Below are positions 11,133 through 21,625 of a DNA stretch of 64,000 nucleotides, one piece after another. The stretch is from Astrothelium macrocarpum. Lineage: Eukaryota > Ascomycota > Dothideomycetes > Trypetheliales > Trypetheliaceae. Below the pieces are notes generated by a model. It saw nothing but the letters and a program-made list of their open reading frames with translations. It was not told where the DNA came from and did no database searches. The stretch spans positions 310,001 through 374,000 of the forward strand of contig JAGEMR010000009.1 of assembly GCA_021030915.1 (NCBI GenBank), in the 5' to 3' direction. Both the position numbers and the translations under genes were made by a program. Within the stretch, counting starts at the first letter, position 1; each line of letters begins with the position of its first letter.

Positions 11133-14100
11133 TCGGCAATCTATCATCATTTCTCTGTTTTCCATTGAGCGAATCTAGCGAGCGAATCATTTGGGATGGC
11201 CTAATTTGTTTCAAAAAAGCGTGGAGCATTTGTTTGGGATTGGGTCTAGAGTGTAGATTACAGGTTGGGATTTTCCACTCTGTGTTGGTTGGGACACAGC
11301 ACAGGTGTCATGGAAAGGATTTTTTTGAGAAGGATCTGGAGATAAGATTACCAAGGGGGCTCTCCCTCGCTTCGTCGCAAAGCTGAGGTCGAGACCAGTC
11401 GTAGTTATTCAAACAAATTCAAAATGTTTCAAACTCAAACCTCGCCGCTTCCTTCGTCCAAAACCAAGAGTATTGCTTTTTTGACAATCGCAACTTCGCG
11501 AGTAGACCGGTGTTTTGGTGAGCGCAGCTCATTTGCTTACCTAGTTCAGCCCACCACAGCTAAGGGCGATGCTAATCTCCACAAGCCACTCATCAAACAT
11601 CTTTCACCACAAAAGTCAGCGTGAACACATCAGCACATCCCACTTTTCCCACACCCCCGGGGCGGAATCCTGCCTGACTGCCTGTGTCCACGCTGTTGTG
11701 TTGCTGCTCGGGGCGCGCACGTTCGCAAGTCGCGATGATCCGCTGGGCCCGTGTGCCAAGCCTTGTTTGTGCTCGCGTGCCTCTCGCCGACTTTCGAGCG
11801 CGACGGTCCTGAGATCTCCCCGAGTCGGTGCCAGCGGGCTCGGAAAGGAGAAACGTCACACCCCCGGCGCTTGTCCGCCCTGCGTGCATTCTTTTCGCCC
11901 GTAAAGTCCATGGCGCATGGATGCATGGGTATCAGTGCTGCGAGGCAAACTTTCTTATGCACATGCTAAGCCCGTTTTGGGCACTCGTGGTTTTCCCCCA
12001 CCGCCCTGGTGCCCCGCATGCATGTGATTATCTACTCTTGTGATGGCATACGAGCGCTGCTTTGAAATGCGCGCGCGCTGATCTCGCGCGCGTTTGTTTC
12101 TCGCCCTTTGTTCGGGTTTGTAAGCGGCTGAGACGATTGGCCAAATGATGTTTCAAAGCGATAGTAATCGACAAAGATGCATTCTGTTCAATCTCATGCA
12201 ATTTCCGTTTCAAATTAGATATATAAATTTGTTGTTCACGTATACAGATATGTTGAAGATGACACAGGATGTGGTCGGTGCTTGGTAATGCGCAGTCTCA
12301 CGGAACCACGCCGCTCTTTGGCACCCTTCTCCTTGACCAGGCTTGCTATTGGTCGGCCTGTACGGAATATGACTGGTTCCGAAATAATCTATCGCACGGG
12401 AATGGCTTATCTCCATCCGTGCATCGAGAGCCTCTTTGTCCGTTGTCGTCTAATCACGAATTTTTCCAACCCCTTCTATGTGTTTCTTGCATGGGGCTAG
12501 CCATCATAATTCGCCCTCTATAGACAATTCTGACGGCTCGTGGTGAAAATTTTCAGCAAAAAATTGTTATAGACCCACGAAGGCGATTGTAACCATATTC
12601 CTCTTTGCATATGCGGATTGCAAACAATGACATCTCTCAACTGCAGGTGCCATGCGACTTGTTGTGGGGCTGATCGCTCTGCAATCTGTACAAAAGTGCA
12701 TCACTAGCCTGCCAGTAGACTTTTGGCAGATGACCGATCGGACCCGGAGACTATTATGCAGATTCCGTGGGTAGTGGATCCATGCCAGGGTGTCAGTGTC
12801 GTCCGCTTCGGATCAACATGTCCGAATGAGTAGGGCAGTTTACTCTACTGATACTGCATTCGCATTTTTTATTGCCGACCTCAAACAAAAGACTTTCAAA
12901 ATTGGAGGGAAAAGAATGCGGTACCTTGGTGGACAACCAGAGCAGCTTGTCACAAAATTACTCAGCAGGTTGATGCAGATGAGAATATCGTATATATTGG
13001 CAGATTTTTTGAAAAATCTAGAGTCTGTTTGTGCGGGTATCAAGGCAGCACAACGCCAAAATCTATTCTGAAGGTCCTAGTGGTTTTGGAAATTTTCAAG
13101 CGCCTTCTCATAGAAAATATCGATACATAGCAGTATTGCAGCGGCACTGCAACAGACGTTATTATGATATACTACCCTACTGTTGACGTCGGTATACAGG
13201 CATGAGAAAGTGCAATCACGCAAGAGAGGTGCATCTGAGGGAAGGGGATGAGAGAGCAAGGTATCTGGCAGCAAGTTAGCCTTGATAGAACCTTTAGCGA
13301 CTGCGCTCAAAATGACTGTAAGACTTTGGCAGCACGAGGACTTTCCAGTAAGATATTACCGCAAAGACATGCAACGCAATTCGATGAGTAACGAAATTCG
13401 CAGAGGCAAAGAACAACAAGGCTTCGGAGCTTCGTCTTCCACCATGCATCGATACTCCACCATATCCTCGCCATCCGCCATCTCCGGAGCTTCCATTGAG
13501 AGTCCATATTCAAGGTCCGATGATATCGATATGAAAGCTACTTCCAGATACGCAATGGCGCTCTACCAACTGGAATGAGTCATACCCCAAGCCAGGTGGA
13601 CGGATGCTGGCAAAATTAGCTTACAAAATCATTTACAATCGACCTATAGACGAGTCGAAGGAGGAAATCGTTATCCGGAACGAATACCTTGGGTAGATTA
13701 GGAAGCCGCCCGGGACAATGTAAGTTCGGGTTGACATTACCTCGATACAACAGAAGATCTGAAAGGGTGATAGGAATATCGATTACTATTGTGTGACCTT
13801 TGACTACTTGGTACCGGAGTATGAGAAGAATCCGGACGTGCTGCCGATCAACATCATTGAAATGGACGAGGACGACGGAGCATGTGCGAGGCAGTGGCTA
13901 CGGATGGAAGTAGACTCAAACGAATATGACGGAAAGAAAGCATTAGCAGTACCGATATGCTCCAAATTAAAAGAAAGAAAGAAAAAAAAGAGGACAACGG
14001 TCGGTTTAAGAATAAATTCTGAAGCAGAAGTGCGGGATTCTGAATGGAAGAGTTGACCTTTAGAAAGATAACAGACGAAGCAAATGACTAACGCACCATT

Positions 14101-14861
14101 TTCTCTCCATCAGTTGCGTATACCAAGGGATTCCCATTTCCACATTGTTACTGAAACGACCGAATAACCTCCGATTCATTCCAACTATCGATGAGAAAAA
14201 ATGAGAGATACATTCTACATAGCTGTCACCAGCCACAGTCTTCCACTGTGGCGAGGTGCCGAGGCTGAACAGAGCCGAAAACTGCCGAAGAGATTTTGCT
14301 CGGATGAAGAGACAAAACTTCTCATGAAGTACCCCTTGTGTTATCAACAGTCAATTAACGCAAAATGGCCCAAGAAAACAGCCTTTACACATCGATGCAC
14401 AAGGTGGATAGTATACTAAATCAATGTTTCTTGAGCTTCCCGCAATTGCTTTTTCTCCACAAACCGCAAGCACTTGGTAACGCTGAGTATTCTCGGGTTC
14501 TGTGTAGCTATGATGCTCGAAATAGATCTCTCTGGCGACCTGCTTGGAGCAATCCCACTTTCTAGACTCTTTTCTCTAAGATGTAAAACTTTCATTGGTC
14601 GGTATTGTAAAATCCCAGCTCTGAAAACTGCGTTGAAGGATCTTGGATCATCACATGCATTGTCCGAGCAGCTCTGTTCATCCTCGGAATCTGCAGGCAT
14701 CATACACTAAGCAATGGCGACCTTTTCATCCTATCGGTCAAAATCAAGATTACACGTGGAGATGACTGGTCTCATGCCGAGACATGTATTATTGAAGCAC
14801 TGTTTCCTTTCTTCCTCTGTTTTAAATCCTTAAAGTTAAAAAATTCGTCAGAGTGGTCGAG
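11133..14861. other. 3.7 kb gene-poor region
   Basis: No complete gene could be built. A short G+C-rich alternating-purine stretch (gcgcgcgcgctgatctcgcgcgcg) lies at about 12068-12091. Coding-like fragments in different frames between about 13.3 and 14.06 kb are listed separately. The last few hundred bases hold the promoter of the hydroxylase gene at 14862. Confidence 0.4.
13310..14056 (+). pseudogene. possible broken or unmodelled gene, several coding-like fragments
   Basis: Three peptide segments with protein-like composition occur in order on the plus strand but in different frames. They are a Ser-rich stretch (SSTMHRYSTISSPSAISG), a segment near 13570-13700 containing WNESYPKPGGRMLAKLAYK and IVIRNEYLG, and a segment at 13793-14056 containing FDYLVPEYEKNPDVLPINII. 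I tried GT..AG introns between the second and third and found none that keeps frame. No domain is recognised. It may be a degenerate gene, or one with splice sites I could not place. Confidence 0.25.
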
Positions 14862-15908
14862 ATGGGTGTTCAAGCTGCTTCTAATCCGTCAATGAGATCA
14901 ACTTGGCGCAAGGCCGATCGGTCTTCGTGGACCTTTTACCAAAAACTTGTTCATCAGCTGGGCATTTACCACGTCTCGCCGAACAAGAAAGTCCCAGTTC
15001 ATCAAAAAGATGACCCGATGCCCAACCTCCCTCACTGGCGTGCGCATTGCTGGGTCCTCATCCATGCCTCCATACCCATCGCCATCCAGCAAGCTTACTG
15101 CTCGTTCTACGGTCGCAACTTGCATCCCATTGCAGCCTACTTCCTCTATAGCACAGCCTTCAAATGGAACGGAATTCGCGAAATACAAGTTCTCCGCCTA
15201 CTCGGGCATCGCTACGGCTTCCTTGACGGTGACAAACACATGCGCGACGAAGTGCCCGACGATAGCGTCGCCAAGGTCTTCTACTCTCTCTTCTCCACTG
15301 CCATGTGCCGTTGTATGATGGTCGTCATGCTGAGTTACCGGCCCAGTCAGACACCTTTGTCGCTCAGCCTTCCCTGGCTGGTCGTTGAAATCGGCGCGTA
15401 CGGCATCGTTCTCGATTTCTGGTTCTACTGGTACCATCGCTGCATGCACGAGTTCGATGGACTGTGGAAGTATCATCGCACACATCATTTGACAAAGCAT
15501 CCTAACCCGCTGTTGACGCTATATGCGGATTTTGAACAGGAGATTTTCGACATTGCGGGAGTGCCGTTGTTGGCGTATGGGACGTTGAAGTTAATCGGAC
15601 TCCCAATGGGGTTTTACGAGTGGTGGATTTGTCAGCAATACGTCGTGTTTGCTGAACTGTTTGGACATAGTGGACTCAGAGTCTATGCTACACCACCGTC
15701 CACAATGACCTGGTTCTTGAAGCTCTTTGACGCAGAGCTCCAGACCGAGGACCATGACCTTCACCATCGAAAGGGTTGGAAAAAGAGTCACAATTATGGC
15801 AAACAGACTTTGCTCTGGGATCGTCTTTTCAATACGTGCCACCCACGCATTGAGGCTGCCAAAGAAAATGTCGACTACGATAACCCTGCCGTTATGCCAC
15901 TGTTCTAG
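14862..15908 (+). CDS. fatty acid hydroxylase / sterol desaturase superfamily protein
   Basis: Di-iron membrane oxygenase of the family that includes C-4 sterol methyl oxidases and alkane or fatty-acid hydroxylases. The 348-residue single-exon protein has the histidine clusters of the active site: HRCMH and HRTHH about 15 residues apart, and HDLHH followed by GWKKSHNYGKQTLLWDRLF near the C-terminus, with a further HSG in a helix. Hydrophobic segments flank them (PWLVVEIGAYGIVLDFWFYW). The first ATG is 14862; three upstream codons could only start from GTG. Fungal relatives include sterol C-4 oxidases and uncharacterised secondary-metabolism hydroxylases. The substrate cannot be told from sequence. 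No neighbouring pathway genes are seen. Confidence 0.82.
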   Translation: MGVQAASNPSMRSTWRKADRSSWTFYQKLVHQLGIYHVSPNKKVPVHQKDDPMPNLPHWRAHCWVLIHASIPIAIQQAYCSFYGRNLHPIAAYFLYSTAFKWNGIREIQVLRLLGHRYGFLDGDKHMRDEVPDDSVAKVFYSLFSTAMCRCMMVVMLSYRPSQTPLSLSLPWLVVEIGAYGIVLDFWFYWYHRCMHEFDGLWKYHRTHHLTKHPNPLLTLYADFEQEIFDIAGVPLLAYGTLKLIGLPMGFYEWWICQQYVVFAELFGHSGLRVYATPPSTMTWFLKLFDAELQTEDHDLHHRKGWKKSHNYGKQTLLWDRLFNTCHPRIEAAKENVDYDNPAVMPLF

Positions 15909-17582
15909 GCCCCAAGATGCCCCAGGTCAGAAAGCTATGTTTTATCTTTCACAATATGCTGGATTATCACCACATATTATGTCCGTTTGGCGTCGATTTA
16001 GGGATGGTCGGCTTAGGAAACACGCAGCAAAATACCAACTTGATTGGGTGTATCAATACTTGGAGTTTGAGAAATCGGATTGGCATAAGTCATCGCCCTA
16101 TCCTTTACAACGTTCTCCTGGATCGCGATGGCTCAGAGATTGAGGGCTGCTGCCTTCGACATTGGTCCACCCCGGCTGTTGACTTTGCGGGGCAAAGTCA
16201 CTGCCAAAGAGGCAAGATACTCCTACATTCAGTCTTTAGCCGCAGGCGAGTGCCTGTATGGAATTATAACAAGAGATAGATCACCTGTCGCACCAAAGAA
16301 CTCTAAGTTTTGGTTCAAGGACTGTTGAAGGACGGTACAGAACATGTACGGCCATCATTCATCCGCCCTTTCTTTCGGGGCTCTAAGTGAGATAGATAAT
16401 AGCTAGACCTTTTATTGATTGTGATTTGAGTTAAATCTTTTGTTTTAAACAGTATGTCTAGTATGATGCGAGGTGTTGTAAACCGGTTGGCCAGGCTACG
16501 TAGATTGTGCTATCTGCGTAAAAAAGGTCTGGCAAAGCTCTGTTCCGCTCGTGACCATCCATGGTCCGGATTTGCGTCCCTTTTGATCATTCTCGGCTAA
16601 AGTATCTCAAAAGCTTTGAGGATTGCGGATTTGCGTGTTAAAATTTGCTGCTCACACAGAAACTGCGAAGCTTCAAGTCATACCTGAAATGGTAAAACGT
16701 GCTTTATATCTCTGCCATACTAACTAGTCCGAGACCCTCTTTAGGTGAATTATACGAAGCAAATGGCGGACAGAAAACTTATCATTGGGTTGGACATCTG
16801 ATAAAGTTAGGCTCAGCAAACTGATTTGGGAAACAACGGAATTCTGCTAGTTGCTTTACTACTGATTGTCCGCCATTTAGCGTAAGCAGGAACCTTTGAC
16901 ATGCACCTCCATAGATCACCTTCCTTTCAGGTTTTTCATTTGATGTCTGGATGTTTAGATCTAGCAATATCTTTCTACCTGCTACTTAGCTAATAAGAAC
17001 AGGTATCTAAAACAAGAATCTAAAATGAGGGTCTAACCAGGTGAAGTATAAGTCGAAGAAGTCCATATGAGCTGAGCGACAGTCTATGTACTTCTCAACG
17101 CCAACAGTAGCTTAGATATTCTCAACCAGATGAGAGAACATATGAAGTGCGAAAGGTTCGAGCAATAGTATTGCGTAGATCTCCAGTTCATCTGAGCTAT
17201 GGTAGTGTCTTACAGAGTCAAAAGAATGATAATCGGTGGCTCTAGTATAGCGGCTCAGGACGTGAAAGTTCTGTTTGCCCAGAGTCGAGTTGAAAAGAGA
17301 GACTAGGACGCCGAGCAAATGATGCGTCCAGAAGCAGAACCTCGGCCAGATATTTGGACGATGGGAAGATATCCCAAATGGATATTGACAAAAGCGATAA
17401 TCTCGCATAGAGGTGATTTTTGTAAGGATCGACTTGGGTCAAACGTATTAACACGTAGCAGGTCAAAACTGATAGTGACTAGGTCCAGCTGCCAAACAAC
17501 TTCAGAACGTACGGCTTAGAATTAGTCGTAAGATAACGAGCGAATGATGAGTCTTAACGAAGACATGCTCTCCAGAGCTAGT
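15909..17582. other. intergenic, no supported gene
   Basis: 1.7 kb. Open frames immediately after the hydroxylase (15917-16328) and around 16.8-17.5 kb lack domain-like sequence and consistent splice sites. The region carries 3' UTRs of two convergent genes. Confidence 0.4.
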
Positions 17583-18466
17583 TCAGAAACTAGATCGTCT
17601 ATATTTGGGGGGTTTGCTGGTTCCTGCACGTTTCTTGTACGTCCAGTGCGTGGGATCATCTCGGTCACTCTGTCGCTTTGGGCATTGGCTTGTATCGCCC
17701 CTTGCAAGACGTCTACACCAGGGCCTATGATAATGAAGTCAGGCCACGCATGTGCGATCAAACCACCAAAAATGCAACCAGGACTTACATGTCTGACATG
17801 TCATCAGCTGTGATCTCGAACGTGAAATAGTCCTTAGCTTTGACGCCGTAGTGCGAGTATGCTCCAGACATTGTAGATGCCTGATCTGCTCCACTGTTAG
17901 CCCAGGCCACAATCAAGGATTGGCGCAAACTTGCTTTTCTGCTGCCACCACTTGGCACCAAATAAATACGCCCTTTCACCACCATCATAGGAACTCTCGG
18001 GAGGCCATTCCTCTGCACTAGTGTGTTCATCATCGATTCGAGCTACCCCGACCTCCTCCATTTTCTCCTCAGACTTATCAAATGGTCTGTATGCAGCTCC
18101 GCTCTCAGCCATTTGGCCGCTACGGTACTTGCTATCAAGTCGTCGGCTATCCTATGTTTAGCGGCGTTCGGAGAGTTGGAATCACAAACATTACAATACT
18201 GTGTCGTGGCCATCCAGCTTGCAAAGAGTTCTAGAACATATGGTCAGCACTGTGTCTCCTGAAATACTGGTTAGCCGAAGAGTTTCTTACATGAGACAAT
18301 CGAAATTGGCTATTTCATGCCAGCCTTGATGTTCGTGGGATCCCTTGTCAGCATCGAAGACCACATGCTTTGGGTTTCTTTTTGAACCCTCGCGATCTTT
18401 AGGCATTGCGATGACGGAGCTAGCTCCTATCATTGCCAGCAGTAGAGAAGTGCCGAGGAATTTCAT
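17583..18466 (-). CDS. secreted NucA/NucB-type nuclease candidate
   Basis: I built this multi-exon model by hand. Exon 1 encodes a signal peptide (MKFLGTSLLLAMIGASSVIA) followed by MPKDREGSKRN. Later exons give CKLDGHDT, then DSRRLDSKYRSGQMAESG, and a domain with HTSAEEWPPESSYDGGERA ... SGAYSHYGVKAKDYFTFEI. The final exon reads MPWCRRLARGDTSQCPK and stops at 17583. The EWPP-[AE]-SS-x-[DE]-GG motif and the following hydrophobic strands resemble the DNase_NucA_NucB domain seen in bacterial sporulation nucleases and many fungal secreted proteins. Introns used: donor GTAAGAAAC after DCLI; GTATTG..ACATAG; a very short 37-bp intron GTTTGCG..CTAACAG; and GTAAGTCC..ATCATAG. The short intron and the family call are the weak points. 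Role would be extracellular DNA degradation, inferred from the domain. Confidence 0.5.
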
Positions 18467-20369
18467 GGCTGCGATCAGAATACTATGGAAAAGATCAAAC
18501 TGTTACACTACTATTAAGAGATTGCGGAACACCGCTTCAAAGCAAGAAGATTTGGAGAAATTAAGGATGATAGGTCCGCAGAAAGTAGGCAATGAAAGAG
18601 ACGACGAAAATACAAGACCAACGAGCTCCGAGATCTGGACCGGCCAGCAGAAGAAAGCTTGCGTAGAGATGAACTGAGAGTAGAACATTGTGAAGCTTCG
18701 GGTGACCTTTTATAAGGCATACAAAACCACTATAATTGCAAAGTATGACATTCGAATGATATTGAATCATGTGCAGGCAGCCTGATCCGCAGTGTTTCTA
18801 TACATGATTAGTTTGTTGGCTTGTTCCTTGATCGTTGAATTGTTGATAGAGTGCCGTTAGGTAGTAGGTGATCAAATTTGCTGCCAAGTGTTCATGGCTG
18901 TTGCTCAAGATTTGGTCATGACTGGCAAGCCTTTCTAACGAACAAGCAGACCATGTTCTGGAGGAGCAACATGACTAGCAGTGATTAATTCCGGAGAAAG
19001 TAAGCTTGTGATTGTCTGTCCAATGGAGAAACGATGATGAGCCCTCTTGACCTTCCGCATTGGGAGCAACTCCAACTAGAGAAAGGACAACGTAAAAGAT
19101 AGGAAATGACTTGGATGAGTACGGAAAAGGATGAATAGATCGACAGAAAGAGCTATACGGTTGAACTACACTTCAACCAACATATCTGTCAGTACGCTAT
19201 ATTAAATCGATGGTTCTTGTTCCTTGCCCATTTAGCAAAGTTATGGTACCCTCCCTGTACGGCGACGAATCCATCCCTAATGCACTACTGTCCCGCCATA
19301 ACCTCAACGTACACGTTGCTGTGCAAGGTTCATCACAGGTTGTTGCACCAGATTTGATCCAGCTGGGGCTTGAGTTGAGGCGCGATTTACGCATTGTCGA
19401 TGTGTTGCTCTTTAGATCACTTTTGGCCAATAGTCTAGTATGTAGGCTGCGAATGTCCGCAAACAAACGTGGAAGCGATCGCATTAATTTGACAATGTGG
19501 CTTCGGAGCCAAATATTGTGTGCAGCCTGTCCTGCCCTGCAACTTGAATCGTGGAGTATAGCTGGTTTCAAATGGACTTTAGCCACGGCAGTGATGGGGC
19601 CACTGGGGTCAACTGGAATGTTTCGATAAGATCCTCTGCGAGAATTTTAGGACTGCGCAAGAACGATAAACACTGCTGTATCCCGAGTAATGCTGCCTCT
19701 GATGTTTAGCTACAGTATCAGTTGGCGTTTCAGCTTGGCTGAGGCTCTTGAGTTGCCATTTGGGCCGCTATACCATTATCTATCGCGAATGGGAGCATGC
19801 CCTAGCAAAAGCGTCGATTCAGGGCGTGTCGGCTAAATTTCGGGTGACGTATGCTCGTGCAGAAAGATCCAGGAATAGTGCATAATTTGCTCTAATTTAG
19901 CTCAGGACCAACTGTTATGCCCCCTCGTCAATGTTGGTGCATCATTCTTCTTTGAGGCACAAGAACCGAACAACAAAGTTGCAATAATAACGGATAGCCA
20001 GAAATTTAATGCTACTCTGGATTGATCTATATCTGTCCTCTTGTTTCCTCGCTCTTGAAAGTATCTACCTAAGTTGATCGCCGCGCCACTTGACCGTCAA
20101 AACACGTCGTTGCAGTAAGGAATTAGACTGCGTGTTCGACTGACTATCATGATCTAGGATAGATGTATTCTACTTGATTCCCCAGAGCCCAGAATCTCAT
20201 TGGCGTGGTTTATATTCGAGCCAAGTCTACCGTAACCTCGAAACTCAGTGTTAAACCTTCTCAGAATCCAGTCACCCCCAACATCAGAGTATCATTTTCA
20301 TTCATTCACCTCGCAAGGTCATATTCCAACCAAACGAATCTACTTCTTTCCAGTCAGCGTAAACGAAAA
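18467..20369. other. intergenic, no supported gene
   Basis: 1.9 kb. Both strands of 19197-19629 are open for over 130 codons, but neither translation shows domain-like or biased composition. The right end is the promoter and 5' UTR of the gene starting at 20370. Confidence 0.4.
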
Positions 20370-21215
20370 ATGGGTAAGGGACCCCTAATTCCATTGATTC
20401 AGACTTCCGGCGCGCCCATTACCTTAACTCTTACCACCATAGCTTACTGATACTCGAACTTTAGCCAGAAATACAAAGCCCGGCGATCCCGGAGAGGCGG
20501 TTAAAAATACGAACGGTGGATATGATGTTGTTCAAGGTCCAAGATATATGTTGTTCTGCACCTCTCCAGAGGTTTCTGTCGAAGTCAGTAACGTCTAGTG
20601 AGATTTTGAGACACGATAACCTTCCTATTTGTCTCAGAAACCTCAGGAACAATCAACTTACCTTTCAATTGTCAGCTGATAGAAGATTTGATTCGATCAT
20701 CGCACGAATACGAAGACCACTACAATTGCTGGTCGCTCATTCGTTCCCCTGAACAAGAGCTTCCTTTTGACAACCCTACACACCTTCCAGTAAAATCCTT
20801 CCATACCGGTTTTGATGGATGGACTTTTGATCAAATTGGCGCTTACATGGCATCCAAGCCGCAGATCTTCCAGGCGAATGAAGACAACGAACGTGAGGAC
20901 AACGAACCTTTCTCATCTGAAGTATTTGGTGTCTTAGACCAGCGCAGCGTTCGCGATCGAACGATGTGGCTGGTGGAAAGGACCCAAATCGCTCCTGGCG
21001 CACAGCCGGGCTCAGCTGAGGAGCTCCCGGAAGAGCCACTATGGAGACCCTTTAGGTTTAAATTCGAAGATGCTGCAACCGAGGCCGGGCCGTTGGAAGT
21101 GGAAGCGTTACCATTCTATGAGGAACAAGATGACAAGGGCGTGGATACAGTTCTTTCAGGACAAACCTTGAAAAAAAGGCCAACGGAGGTCTTGGAGAAG
21201 CTTTCTCCGCCTTAG
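20370..21215 (+). CDS. hypothetical acidic protein, tiny first exon
   Basis: I do not recognise this protein. The proposed start exon is only ATGG (20370-20373), followed by an intron 20374-20464 (GTAAGG..TTTAG), giving MARNTKPGDPGEAV and then YDVVQGPRYMLFCTSPEVSVE. A second intron near 20583-20680 joins to LIEDLIRSSHEYEDHYNCW and a 175-residue acidic remainder with LPVKSFHTGFDGWTFDQIGAYM, ERTQIAPGAQPGSAEELPEEP and PLWRPFRFKFEDAA. About 215 residues in total. The donor of the second intron is ambiguous (gtcagt or gtctag). The reading frame from 20681 to the TAG at 21215 is the secure part. Confidence 0.5.
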
Positions 21216-21625
21216 AATTCGGCAGATATTACCAAGATTAGCTGATGATACAATTTCGCTCTTCATGCCTGAAGCTCGGTTTTTTTTTATAAGACTTCAA
21301 GTAGTAATTTTTTGAGCCTAGTAGCTGTTGAACGAAGACTATCCCCCTTCGTTTATATTGTAGTATGCAAGTATCTATTCGAATAATTCGATTGTGCGAA
21401 TATGTGTTTGGAACACAAGAACAATCTGCAGTGCTGTCAATGATATGTAGGAAAATCTCTATTCTTAGTAATTATGAGACATTGCGAAGGACCTAGTACC
21501 TTTTTTCATTCTCGAGAAAAGATGCGTGGTGAGAAGAGCCGCAAAAGCGTCTAATGCTTGTGACATTTTACTGGGATTAGCCCAATGACGAATTATCTAA
21601 TTACTAAAACAAAGAAAAGACCAAC
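21216..21625. other. convergent 3' intergenic region
   Basis: 410 bp between the stop codons of two convergent genes, A+T-rich with a T-run (about 21280-21288). It holds both 3' UTRs; nothing else was seen. Confidence 0.5.

Noticed and set aside
12060..12110. Alternating GC stretch as possible Z-DNA or CpG-type regulatory site
   Set aside because: Too short and isolated to support a function.
15917..16328. Plus-strand frames after the hydroxylase gene
   Set aside because: Three different frames open over the same bases with no domain; 3' UTR is simpler.
19197..19629. Overlapping 129- and 139-codon frames on opposite strands
   Set aside because: Neither shows domain, leader or splice continuation; chance openness.
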